Positions 50,527 through 59,446 of a stretch of DNA of 64,000 nucleotides are shown piece by piece (position 1 is the stretch's first letter; every line of letters begins with the position of its first letter). Both the position numbers and the translations under genes were made by a program. This stretch comes from Nocardia stercoris. GTDB taxonomy: Bacteria > Actinomycetota > Actinomycetes > Mycobacteriales > Mycobacteriaceae. The notes below the pieces were generated by a model that did no database searches, was not told the DNA's origin, and saw only the letters and a program-made list of their open reading frames with translations. The stretch lies in assembly GCF_003696265.1 (NCBI RefSeq), contig NZ_RFFH01000001.1, positions 558,001 through 622,000 on the forward strand, written 5' to 3'.

Positions 50527-51384
50527 TCACCGCGCACCGGTCTCGCCGCGGCATCCGCAGTCCGGATGCGCGACCCACGCCCGCCGCTCGATCGTCATCG
50601 TCTGTGGGTCGAGTTCCAGTGTGGTGTCCAGTGATTCCGGGGGTCGGGCCGCGTCGGCCTCGCGGATGGTCTCCAGTTCGCGCAGGGCCAGGGCGGCGGT
50701 GGCGGCGACGGCCGCGGGGGAGCCGTGGCCGATGCGGCCGAGCAGCTGGGCGGCCAGGTGGGGCCATTCGGCGTCGCGGTCGCCGCGAGTGAGGTCGGCG
50801 CAGCGCAGGCAGCTGGTGGCGCCGGGAAGGACCAGCGGGCCGACCACGCCGCGGCCGTCGCGCAGCCGGACCACCAGGTGCGGAATTCGGTGCAGGACCA
50901 GGTCACCGGTGAGCCGCGGATCGGGGACCAGGGCGTCGGCGAGGATGACCAGGTCGGCGCTCCAGCTGGAGGCGGAGGCGGTGAGTGGATAGTCGCGGGA
51001 GCGGCCGGGCCGCAGGCCCAGCCGGCGGGTGCCGTCGGCGAGCGCGTCCGACAGCGGGCCGCGGCCGTGGATGTGGACCGCGTCCACTCGCACCGGACGG
51101 TCGGTGGCCGCGAGCAGCAGCCCGGCCGCGCCGAGTTCGGCCAGCAGCTCCAGAGTGCGGTCCGGGGGTACACCGAATTCCGCCGCCTGCCACAGAATTT
51201 GTGGATGGCTGTGCATACCGTCGAGCAGCCGCAGGAAATTCGCGACGGTGTCGGCATCGAGCCCGGGTGGCTCGACCAGAACCGCGCGTTCGGGATCCCA
51301 GCCGAGCTGGACCGCACCGGACGGCCGCCGCAGCACCGGCACCCGGGGATGCACCATCGGACCGCGCAGGCGAAAGTTCGACAT
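50527..51384 (-). CDS. ThiF-like / cyclodehydratase-type protein
   Basis: A 285-residue protein resembling the E1-like partner of azoline-forming cyclodehydratases (TOMM systems) and corresponding in position to Rv3196. Residues 30-90 look like a winged-helix peptide-clamp region (DTVANFLRLLDGMHSHPQILWQAAEFGVPPDRTLELLAELGAAGLL). The E1-like part has LVILADALVPDPRLTGDLV ... LVVRLRDGRGVVGPLVLPG followed by the zinc-type CLRCADLTRGDRDAEWP and a C-terminal CGC. No YcaO or adenylating partner is nearby, and no ATP-binding GxGxxG is visible. It is divergent from a 40-residue peptide gene. It might bind a peptide, but no product is known. Confidence 0.7.
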   Translation of the reverse strand: MSNFRLRGPMVHPRVPVLRRPSGAVQLGWDPERAVLVEPPGLDADTVANFLRLLDGMHSHPQILWQAAEFGVPPDRTLELLAELGAAGLLLAATDRPVRVDAVHIHGRGPLSDALADGTRRLGLRPGRSRDYPLTASASSWSADLVILADALVPDPRLTGDLVLHRIPHLVVRLRDGRGVVGPLVLPGATSCLRCADLTRGDRDAEWPHLAAQLLGRIGHGSPAAVAATAALALRELETIREADAARPPESLDTTLELDPQTMTIERRAWVAHPDCGCRGETGAR

Positions 51385-51434
51385 GACAGCAGTATCGAGG
51401 GTCCGGCCGCGGATACCCGCAGGTGAAGGGCAAG

Positions 51435-51461
51435 TTGTCCACAGAATTCGACTTGTCCACA
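51435..51461. promoter_or_regulatory. Two DnaA-box-like repeats
   Basis: TTGTCCACA occurs at 51435-51443 and 51453-51461, a direct repeat with an 18-base period; both match the actinobacterial DnaA box TT(G/A)TCCACA. A third related TTTTCCACA is at 51516-51524. They lie between the ThiF-like gene and the divergent peptide gene and could bind DnaA as a regulatory or titration site. Confidence 0.6.
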
Positions 51462-51595
51462 GGGCAATTCGGCAGCCGATTCCCAGCGCGTTCCCAGTGT
51501 GGTCCCGGCACAGGCTTTTCCACATCAGGACCTAAACGGCATACGGGGCAATACGTTAGGCTGTTACTTGTTCGTTACTCGAAAGGAAATCTGCG

Positions 51596-51718
51596 ATGTC
51601 TGCACGTCTCATCGACGGTGGTTCGGCGATCCTGGACCGGGCCGAGGGCCTGGCCGGTATGGCGGCCAACATTACCTACGTCATGCAGGCCTGGGGCCTG
51701 GGCCCGTTCGGCAACTGA
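51596..51718 (+). CDS. 40-residue peptide gene
   Basis: A short ORF with excellent signals: AAAGGA 8 bases before ATG, high GC third positions, and a strong terminator 19 bases after TGA. The peptide begins MSARLIDGGSAILDRAEGLA and ends GMAANITYVMQAWGLGPFGN, an amphipathic Ala/Gly/Leu-rich helix with a Trp-Gly-Leu-Gly-Pro-Phe-Gly-Asn tail. It has no Cys, one Thr and two Ser. It is divergent from a ThiF-like protein of a class that handles ribosomal peptides, so it could be its substrate. Alternatively it is a membrane-active or regulatory peptide. I do not recognise the family. Confidence 0.68.
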   Translation: MSARLIDGGSAILDRAEGLAGMAANITYVMQAWGLGPFGN

Positions 51719-51736
51719 TCCGGGCGCAGCGTGAAG

Positions 51737-51771
51737 AAAAGACCCGGAGAGAAATTCTCTCCGGGTCTTTT
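51737..51771 (+). terminator. Rho-independent terminator of the peptide gene
   Basis: AGACCCGGAGAGAA and its complement TTCTCTCCGGGTCT form a near-continuous stem, with AAAA before and TTTT after. It works in both directions, so it also ends the leftward tRNA transcript. Confidence 0.95.
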
Positions 51772-51777
51772 CGTTAG

Positions 51778-51851
51778 TAGCGGGGGCCGGATTTGAACCG
51801 ACGACCTCTGGGTTATGAGCCCAACGAGCTACCGAGCTGCTCTACCCCGCG
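51778..51851 (-). tRNA. Initiator tRNA-fMet (CAT)
   Basis: A 74-base tRNA with cloverleaf: acceptor CGCGGGG/CCCCGCT, D-arm GAGC-AGCTCGGTA-GCTC, anticodon arm TTGGG-CTCATAA-CCCAG, T-arm GTCGG-TTCGAAT-CCGGC, discriminator A. The three consecutive GC pairs (GGG/CCC) next to the anticodon loop and the unpaired C1:U72 end are hallmarks of initiator tRNA. CCA is not encoded. Confidence 0.95.
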
Positions 51852-51908
51852 TTGCGAGATCAACCTTACGCGGTATCCGGGCCATTAACCAAAACGCCTG
51901 GTCCGAGC

Positions 51909-53321
51909 CTACTTTTGCGGCGCTTCGTCGCTGTCGTCCCCGTTCTCGGCGGCACGCTGCTCCCGTTCGCGAGCCTCGGTTTCGGCGAGCTGGGCCAGCG
52001 GGTCGTCGAAAGCCGTTGTTCCGCCCCCGATCACACTGTCGATGAAACCGGCGGGGGAGTCGAGATCGGCGGAACCGGGCAGCAGGTCCGGGTGCGACCA
52101 CACCGTGTCGCGGGCGTCCAGACCCGCCTGCGTGGTCAGCGAACGCCACAGCGCCGCCGCCTCCCGCAGCTTGCGCGGCCGCAACTGCAGGCCCACCAGC
52201 GTGGCGAAGGTCTGTTCGGCGGGACCGCCGGTCGCACGTCGGCGCCGCAACGTCTCCGCCAGCGCGCCCGCGCCGGGCAGCCGGTCGCCGACCGCGTCGG
52301 TCACGACCACTTCCACCCAACCCTCGATCAGCGCCAGCAGGGTCTCCAGGCGCTCCAGCGCGGCCCGCTGCTCGGGCGTGGTCTGCGGCTCGAACGTGCC
52401 CTGCGACAACAGCTCCTCGAGCTTCGACGGGTCGGTCAGGGCCATCGGGTCGATGGTCTGCGCGGCCTCCTCGATCGCGGAGAAGTCCATCCGGATCCCG
52501 CGCGCGTAGTCCTCGACCGCGCCCAGCACCTGCTGGCGCAACCACGGCACGTGCGCGTACAAGCGCTGGTGGGCGGCCTCGCGGGCAGCCAGGTAGACCA
52601 GGATCTCGCTCTCGGGCCGTTCCAGGCCCTTGCTGAACTCGGCGATGGCACCCGGCAGCAGGGCCGCGGTGCCGGCCGGGCCGAGCGGCAGGCCGATCTC
52701 GGTGGAGGTGAGCACCTCACCGGCGAGCTGGCCCAGGCCCTGGCCCAGCTGCGACCCGAACGCCATCCCGCCCATCTGGGTCAGCATGCCGAGCATCGGG
52801 CCGGCGAACTCGCGGGCCTCCGCGGGCAGGGTCGACGACCACATCCCCGACACCTGCTCGGCGACCGGGTCGCACAGCCGCTTCCAGGTCGGCAGGGTCT
52901 GCTCGAGCCAGTCGCCGGCCGACCAGGCGACGGTCTTGACCGCGCCCGCTGGGAACGTGGTGGCGGGGTCGAGCCACAGTTCGGCCAGGTGGGCGGCGTC
53001 GGTGACCGCCTTGCGGCTGCCGTCGGTGAGCGGTGCCGCCGAGCTGAGCTGCTGGCGGGCCAGCTGCTTGGCCAGGTCGTAGTTGACCGGACCGGATTGC
53101 GCGCCCGGCTGGCCCATGCCGGAGAACATCTGTCCCAGCGAGGTCAGCATCTGACCGAGCGCCGCGGGGTCGAAACCACCCGCGCCACCGGCGGCAGCGC
53201 CGCCGGGCAGGCCGCCGAAGGCGAAGCCGAACGGATTGTTCGCGCCCGAGCCGGACTGGTCGTCCCGTTTGCGGTCGGGATCGTCGTCTCGATTCGAGAA
53301 ACCGAAGGGCACGTCACTCAT
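51909..53321 (-). CDS. Zinc-dependent metalloprotease-like protein (DUF2342)
   Basis: A 470-residue protein of the actinobacterial zinc-metalloprotease-like family, the counterpart of Rv3195. The N-terminus is low complexity (Gly/Phe/Asp, NNPFGFAFGG). The core shows ISPTG-type helices, then LVYLAAREAAHQRLYAHVPWL, the segment in which the metal-binding E and H would lie, and LLALIEGWVEVVVTDAVGDRLPG. The C-terminal 60 residues are acidic. Proteolytic activity is only predicted for the family. It is divergent from the PDZ-Lon gene across 77 bases, an order conserved in mycobacteria. Confidence 0.88.
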   Translation of the reverse strand: MSDVPFGFSNRDDDPDRKRDDQSGSGANNPFGFAFGGLPGGAAAGGAGGFDPAALGQMLTSLGQMFSGMGQPGAQSGPVNYDLAKQLARQQLSSAAPLTDGSRKAVTDAAHLAELWLDPATTFPAGAVKTVAWSAGDWLEQTLPTWKRLCDPVAEQVSGMWSSTLPAEAREFAGPMLGMLTQMGGMAFGSQLGQGLGQLAGEVLTSTEIGLPLGPAGTAALLPGAIAEFSKGLERPESEILVYLAAREAAHQRLYAHVPWLRQQVLGAVEDYARGIRMDFSAIEEAAQTIDPMALTDPSKLEELLSQGTFEPQTTPEQRAALERLETLLALIEGWVEVVVTDAVGDRLPGAGALAETLRRRRATGGPAEQTFATLVGLQLRPRKLREAAALWRSLTTQAGLDARDTVWSHPDLLPGSADLDSPAGFIDSVIGGGTTAFDDPLAQLAETEAREREQRAAENGDDSDEAPQK

Positions 53322-53398
53322 GCTCCCAACACTACGCGGCGGCGGGTGCCACCTGCAGCGGCCGAGCCGCTCCGTTCGCCACAGGCGCAGCCGCTACT

Positions 53399-54433
53399 GT
53401 GGGCCTGGTGAATCGCCGGATCCGCACCCTGTTGGTGGCCCTGCTCCCCGTCTTCGTGCTGGCGATCGCCGGCTCCCTGGTGACTGTGCCGTTCGTCGCA
53501 CTCGGCCCCGGCCCGACGTTCAACACCCTCGGTGACAAGGACGGCGGCCCGGTCGTCGACATCCAGGGGGTGCCGATCCACCAGACCTCCGGCAACCTCA
53601 ACATGACCACGGTGGCCGTGCAGGACGGGCTCAACATCTTCGACGCCTTCGGGTTCTGGGTCGACGGCCGCTACGGTCTGGTGCCGCGCGCCGAGGTGTA
53701 TCCACCGGACGTGCCGCGCGACAAGGTCGACGAGTCGAACAAGGCGGACTTCAAGCAGTCCGAGGACAACGCCGAGCTCGCGGCGCTGCACTACCTGAAG
53801 TACCCGACCGTCGTGAAGCTCGGCAGCGTCGCCGCCGACGGCCCGGCCCACGACGCCCTGCGCGCCGGTGACCAGCTGCTCAGCGTCGCGGGTAAGCCGA
53901 TCGCGACCTCCCAGGACGTGGTCGACGCCGTGCGTGGCGCCCAGCCCGGCACCGTGGTCCCGGTCCGGCTGCGCCGCGACGGCGCCGAGCAGACTGTGGA
54001 CGTCAAACTCGGTGCCCGCCCCGATGACTCGGCCAAGGGCTACCTCGGCGTCACCCCCGACGAGACCCCGGACGGCCCGGTCAAGATGACCTTCAACCTC
54101 AGCGACGTGGGCGGCCCGTCGGCCGGGCTGATGTTCACCCTGGCCGTGATCGACAAGATGAGCGCCGGCGACCTGAACGGCGGCAAGTTCGTCGCCGGGA
54201 CCGGGACCATCGACCCGCAGGGCAAGGTCGGCCCGATCGGCGGCATCCAGTACAAGATGGTCGCGGCCCGCGAGGCCGGCGCCGAGACCTTCCTGGTCCC
54301 CGCCGACAACTGCACCGAAGCCCTGCAACACCACCCGGACGGCCTGCGCCTGGTCAAGGTCGACACCCTGAACACGGCGGTGGACGCCCTGCGGGCGCTG
54401 GATGCCGGCCAACCGGCCCCGGCCTGCGGTTAG
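53399..54433 (+). CDS. PDZ-Lon-like membrane-anchored protease
   Basis: A 344-residue secreted or membrane-anchored protein. An N-terminal helix (TLLVALLPVFVLAIAGSLVTVPFVAL) is followed by the strand-rich domain starting PGPTFNTLG, a PDZ domain near residues 125-205 (SVAADGPAHDALRAGDQLLSVAGKPI), and a Lon-type proteolytic domain with the Ser in VGGPSAGLMF (about residue 240) and Lys in GIQYKMVAAREAG (about 285). The Ser-Lys dyad is intact, so it should be an active protease outside the membrane. GTG at 53399 or 53408 may be the start. It is the counterpart of Rv3194c. Confidence 0.92.
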   Translation: MGLVNRRIRTLLVALLPVFVLAIAGSLVTVPFVALGPGPTFNTLGDKDGGPVVDIQGVPIHQTSGNLNMTTVAVQDGLNIFDAFGFWVDGRYGLVPRAEVYPPDVPRDKVDESNKADFKQSEDNAELAALHYLKYPTVVKLGSVAADGPAHDALRAGDQLLSVAGKPIATSQDVVDAVRGAQPGTVVPVRLRRDGAEQTVDVKLGARPDDSAKGYLGVTPDETPDGPVKMTFNLSDVGGPSAGLMFTLAVIDKMSAGDLNGGKFVAGTGTIDPQGKVGPIGGIQYKMVAAREAGAETFLVPADNCTEALQHHPDGLRLVKVDTLNTAVDALRALDAGQPAPACG

Positions 54434-54463
54434 AACCGGCCATCTCCCCTAGACTTCGGTCAC

Positions 54464-55066
54464 GTGACCATCGCGAACCCTGCCTCCGCCCTGTACCGCT
54501 GCATCCGTGAGGTCGCCGAGTTCGCGGACGCCGAGGGGTGGGATCGGCCGCCGCAGATGTTCGCGCTGGTGCCGACCGCCGATCTGGTCGCCGCCGAACC
54601 GAGCCTGCAGGACCAGCTCGACACCGGCGCCGAGCTGACTCCCATTGCGCAGGAAGCGTTTCCGGAGGACGTCCACGACCACCAGATGGCGCTCGACGAG
54701 TTCCTGGCCACCACCAGCTGGCCTCCGGCGGTGAGCGGCTGCCTGCTGGTGCAGCAGATCGTGGTGCTGCCGCCGGCCGCCGAACAGACCCTCGACGACG
54801 CCATCGCCCCGCTGCTGGCCGACCAGGACGCCGCCGACCGCGCCGGTCGCGACGCCGCGGTCACCCATCCCGAGCGCCGCGACGCCCGGCTCTACGTCGG
54901 CGTGCTGCGCGAGGGCGCGAGCCTGTCGCTGCTGCAGCTGCGCGAGAACGAGGAGGAGGCCGACGACCCGTTCGGCCACGACCTGGAACTGCGCACCGCG
55001 CCCAACCTGGCCCCGAATCTGGTGGAGGCCCTGCGGCATACGTTCGAGAACGACCTCGACGACTGA
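54464..55066 (+). CDS. PPA1309 family protein
   Basis: A 200-residue protein of the PPA1309 family, found across actinobacteria between the PDZ-Lon protease and UPF0182 genes. It shows VAEFADAEGWDRPPQMFALVPTADLVAAEP, FLATTSWPPAVSGCLLVQQIVVLPP and RRDARLYVGVLREGASLSLLQLR, followed by an acidic C-terminus. No catalytic motif is evident, and the function is unknown. It starts GTG at 54464. Only 30 bases separate it from the PDZ-Lon gene, so they are probably one transcript. Confidence 0.88.
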   Translation: MTIANPASALYRCIREVAEFADAEGWDRPPQMFALVPTADLVAAEPSLQDQLDTGAELTPIAQEAFPEDVHDHQMALDEFLATTSWPPAVSGCLLVQQIVVLPPAAEQTLDDAIAPLLADQDAADRAGRDAAVTHPERRDARLYVGVLREGASLSLLQLRENEEEADDPFGHDLELRTAPNLAPNLVEALRHTFENDLDD

Positions 55067-55235
55067 CCGTGCCGGACACAGGCTCACCGGCAACTCCCCG
55101 CGCTGTGGGCTTTTCCGTAGAGTGGGCCGAAACGGTCCGATCATGAGGGCACGCCCCTGAGGGACCTGCGCAACATCGGACTGCGGTGCGGCGGCCGGAC
55201 CGGTCGCGGTGCCGCCGGACCCTGGAGAGTGGCTC

Positions 55236-58200
55236 GTGGGCATGCGCCCTCCGACAGGCTTACCTACGCTGTCCCGACGGAATCGGCTGCTGCTGGCGGC
55301 AGCCCTGGTCGTCGCGGGCCTGCTGCTGGTCGGCCCCCGGCTCATCGACACCTACACGAGCTGGCTCTGGTACGGGGAGGTCGGCTACCGCCGGGTCTTC
55401 ACCACCGTGCTGGTGACCCGGCTGCTGTTGTTCCTGATCGTCGGCGTCGTGGTGGGCGCGGTGATCTGGCTGGCCCTGTTCCTGGCCTATCGGGGCCGGC
55501 CGGTGTTCATTCCGGTCGCCGGGCCCAACGATCCGATCGCCCGTTACCGGACCACGGTGATGGGCCGGCTGCGGTTGTTCGGGATCGGGATCCCGGCCGT
55601 GGTGGGATTGCTGAGTGGCCTGGTCGCGCAATCGAACTGGGTGACCGTGCAGCTGTTCCTGCACGGCGGCGCGTTCCATCGGCAGGACCCGCAGTTCCAC
55701 CTCGACATCGGTTTCTACGCGTTCGATCTGCCGATGTACAAGATGGTGCTGAACTGGCTGTTCGTGGCCGTGGTGATCGCGTTCTTCGCGAATCTGGTGA
55801 CGCACTACATCTTCGGTGGTCTGCGGCTGGCCGGCCGCGAGGGTGCGTTGACTCGTCCGGCGCGCATCCAGCTGGCGGTGCTGGCCGGTTTGTTCGTGCT
55901 GTTCAAGGCGGTCGCGTACTGGCTCGACCGCTACTCGCTGCTGATGAGCACCCGGAAGGAACCGACCTTCACCGGCGCCTCCTACACCGATGTCAACGCG
56001 GTGCTGCCGGCCAAGCTGATCCTGATGACCATCGCGGTGATCTGCGCGATCGCGTTCTTCGCGGGAATCGTGTTGCGGGACTTGCGGGTTCCGGCGATGG
56101 CGGCGGCGCTGCTGGTGTTGTCCTCGATCCTGGTCGGCGCGGTGTGGCCGCTGATCGTCGAACAGTTCGACGTGCGCCCGAACGCGGCCACCAAGGAATA
56201 CGACTACATCGCGCGCAATATCGACGCGACCAGGCAGGCGTACGGCCTGGAGAACGTGAACTACGTCGACTACAGCAGTAAGAACCAGTCCGACTCGACG
56301 ACACTGTCGCCGGCTGACCAGGTGACGGTGCAGAACATCCGGCTGCTGGACCCGAACCTGTTGACCACGACGTTCGCCCAGCGCAACCAGCAGCTGGCCA
56401 ACTTCTACGGTTTCGCCGACCCGCTGCGGGTGGACCGCTACAACGTCGCCGGCAACACCAGCGACTATCTGGTCACCGCGCGGGAACTCGATCCGCGCAA
56501 CCTGTCGGGCAACCAGACCGACTGGATCAACAAGCACACCGTGTACACGCACGGCCAGGGTCTGGTGACCTCGCCGGCGAACCGGGTGAACGCCGCACCG
56601 CCGCAGGAGAACAACGCGGCGCAGGAGTCGGCGGGCAACAACGCCACCGGCGGCTACGGTTATCCGACCTTCACCGTCGGCGACCTGACGACCGTCAGCG
56701 ACCTGGACACCATCGCCGATCCGGCGAAGCTGGCCATCCCGGTCACGCAGCCGCGGGTCTACTACGGCGAGCTGATCGGCAAGGGTGACGACGACTATTC
56801 GATCGTCGGCGCCAACGGCCAGCCCCCGCGCGAGTACGACACCGACAAGCAGCAGTTCACCTACAACGGCGCGGGCGGGGTGCCGATCGGCAGCTGGTTC
56901 AACCGGCTGGCGTTCGCGGCCAAGTACACCGAGCGCAACATCATGTTCTCGGGGGCGATCGGCCCGGACTCGAAGATCATCTTCAACCGCGACCCGCGGA
57001 CCCGGGTGCAGCAGGTGGCACCGTGGCTGACCACCGACGGCGACGCCTACCCGGCCGCGGTGAACGGTCACATCGTGTGGGTCGTCGACGGGTACACCAC
57101 GCTGGAGAGCTACCCGTACGCCGAGCAGACCTCGCTCGACGGCGCGGTCGAGGACAGCATCGATCAGACCACGGGCCGGGTGGTGCCGCGCAAGGATGTC
57201 GGCTACATCCGCAACTCGGTGAAGGCGACGGTCGACGCCTACGACGGCACGGTCAGCCTGTACGAGGTGGACCCCGACGACCCGGTGCTGCACGCGTGGA
57301 TGGGCGTGTTCCCGAACACGGTGAAGCCGGCGAGCGCGATCCCGGCGGAGCTGCGGGCGCACTTCCGCTACCCGGAGGACCTGTTCAAGGTGCAGCGGCA
57401 GATGCTGGCGAAGTACCACGTCTCCGACCCGCGGGCGTTCTTCGCCAACAACACCTTCTGGTCGGTGCCCAACGACCCGACCGCGGACGCGACCAGCCCG
57501 GCGCATCAGCCGCCGTACTACGTGATGCTGGGTGACCGGAAGACCGGCAAGCCGCAGTTCAACCTGACCAGCGCGATGCTCGGTTACCAGCGGCAGTATC
57601 TGGCGGCCTACATCATGGCCAACAGCGATCCGGACGGCTACGGCAAGATCACCGTGCTGAATCTGCCGACGAACGTGCAGATGCCGGGTCCGGGTCAGAC
57701 GCAGAACAATCTGCTCAACAACGGTGACGTCTCGAGTGCGCGGACGCTGCTCACCGGTGGCCAGACGAACAAGATCAAGTACGGCAATCTGCTGACCCTG
57801 CCGATCGGTGACGGCGGCATCCTCTACGTCGAGCCGTGGTATCTGGAGAAGGGCTCGGCGTCGGCCGCGAACCCGTCCTACCCGCAGTTCGCCCGGGTGC
57901 TCGTCGCCTACCGCGACCAGGTCGGCATCGGCGCCACCCTCAGCGAGGCACTGGGCAAGCTGGGTGGTGTACTGCCCGGCGCGGCCACGGCGGCGACCCC
58001 GCTGCCCGGTCAGGCTCCGGCGGGGCAGGGCACGCCACCGCCGTCGCAGGGCGCGGTTCCGCCGCCCAGCACCGGTACGCCCCCGCCCCCGCCGACCGGC
58101 TCGCCCTCCAAGGACGCCGCGGTCAAGCAGCTCAATGACGCGCTCAAGGCGGTCCAGGACGCGCAGCGCTCCGGTGACCTCGCGCAGCTGGGCAAGGCGT

Positions 58201-58250
58201 TCGAGGGGCTGCAGAAGGCGATCGACGACTACCAGAAGGCCGGGGGGTAG
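55236..58250 (+). CDS. UPF0182 integral membrane protein
   Basis: A 1004-residue multipass membrane protein, counterpart of Rv3193c. Seven hydrophobic helices fall in the first 330 residues (for example LLLAAALVVAGLLLVG, LLLFLIVGVVVGAVIWLALF, IPAVVGLLSGLVAQ). A large extracellular domain follows, with conserved segments IEQFDVRPNAATKEYDYI-type, DWINKHTVYTHGQG and WLTTDGDAYPA. The C-terminus has a Pro-rich linker (PPPSTGTPPPPPTG) and a coiled-coil tail. Function is unknown. GTG at 55236 gives the family start GMRP and has GGAGAG about 8 bases upstream. Its transcript ends at a strong hairpin. Confidence 0.93.
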   Translation: MGMRPPTGLPTLSRRNRLLLAAALVVAGLLLVGPRLIDTYTSWLWYGEVGYRRVFTTVLVTRLLLFLIVGVVVGAVIWLALFLAYRGRPVFIPVAGPNDPIARYRTTVMGRLRLFGIGIPAVVGLLSGLVAQSNWVTVQLFLHGGAFHRQDPQFHLDIGFYAFDLPMYKMVLNWLFVAVVIAFFANLVTHYIFGGLRLAGREGALTRPARIQLAVLAGLFVLFKAVAYWLDRYSLLMSTRKEPTFTGASYTDVNAVLPAKLILMTIAVICAIAFFAGIVLRDLRVPAMAAALLVLSSILVGAVWPLIVEQFDVRPNAATKEYDYIARNIDATRQAYGLENVNYVDYSSKNQSDSTTLSPADQVTVQNIRLLDPNLLTTTFAQRNQQLANFYGFADPLRVDRYNVAGNTSDYLVTARELDPRNLSGNQTDWINKHTVYTHGQGLVTSPANRVNAAPPQENNAAQESAGNNATGGYGYPTFTVGDLTTVSDLDTIADPAKLAIPVTQPRVYYGELIGKGDDDYSIVGANGQPPREYDTDKQQFTYNGAGGVPIGSWFNRLAFAAKYTERNIMFSGAIGPDSKIIFNRDPRTRVQQVAPWLTTDGDAYPAAVNGHIVWVVDGYTTLESYPYAEQTSLDGAVEDSIDQTTGRVVPRKDVGYIRNSVKATVDAYDGTVSLYEVDPDDPVLHAWMGVFPNTVKPASAIPAELRAHFRYPEDLFKVQRQMLAKYHVSDPRAFFANNTFWSVPNDPTADATSPAHQPPYYVMLGDRKTGKPQFNLTSAMLGYQRQYLAAYIMANSDPDGYGKITVLNLPTNVQMPGPGQTQNNLLNNGDVSSARTLLTGGQTNKIKYGNLLTLPIGDGGILYVEPWYLEKGSASAANPSYPQFARVLVAYRDQVGIGATLSEALGKLGGVLPGAATAATPLPGQAPAGQGTPPPSQGAVPPPSTGTPPPPPTGSPSKDAAVKQLNDALKAVQDAQRSGDLAQLGKAFEGLQKAIDDYQKAGG

Positions 58251-58261
58251 CAGCGGACGAT

Positions 58262-58300
58262 AAGGGCCGCCGTCGAATTCGACGGCGGCCCTTATTCTTT
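58262..58300 (+). terminator. Terminator of the UPF0182 gene
   Basis: AAGGGCCGCCGTCG (58262-58275) pairs perfectly with CGACGGCGGCCCTT (58280-58293) across AATT and is followed by ATTCTTT. It is a strong rho-independent terminator 11 bases after the stop. Confidence 0.95.
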
Positions 58301-58352
58301 CGGCATCCGTAGCCGAACGTCTCCAGCCCGGCACCGTCGGCTCCGCGTACGG

Positions 58353-58394
58353 CGAACGGGGGCCGCCATCGACAGTGATGGCGACCCCCGTTCG
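58353..58394 (-). terminator. Long hairpin downstream of the rpf gene
   Basis: CGAACGGGGG and CCCCCGTTCG, then CGCCATC and GATGGCG inside one mismatch, form a 17-pair stem with a 6-base loop, 30 bases beyond the rpf stop. It lacks a T-run on the leftward side but its stability suggests a terminator or RNA-stability element. Confidence 0.6.
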
Positions 58395-58424
58395 TTGCGG
58401 GCCGGTAGGGCTCGTCCGGGTGGG

Positions 58425-59402
<978 letters not shown>

Positions 59403-59440
59403 AAAGCCTCGCGATCGGTTCGATCGCGAGGCTTTCGTGG
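59403..59440 (-). terminator. Terminator after the acyltransferase operon
   Basis: AAAGCCTCGCGATCG (59403-59417) pairs perfectly with CGATCGCGAGGCTTT (59421-59435). AAAAA on the far side becomes T5 in the leftward RNA, so this is a strong rho-independent terminator 10 bases beyond the last acyltransferase stop. Confidence 0.95.
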
Positions 59441-59446
59441 TCCCGA

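Noticed and set aside
55260..58334. A 1024-codon minus-strand open frame
   Set aside because: Antisense shadow of UPF0182; extremely rich in Arg, Gln and His and crosses the UPF0182 terminator.
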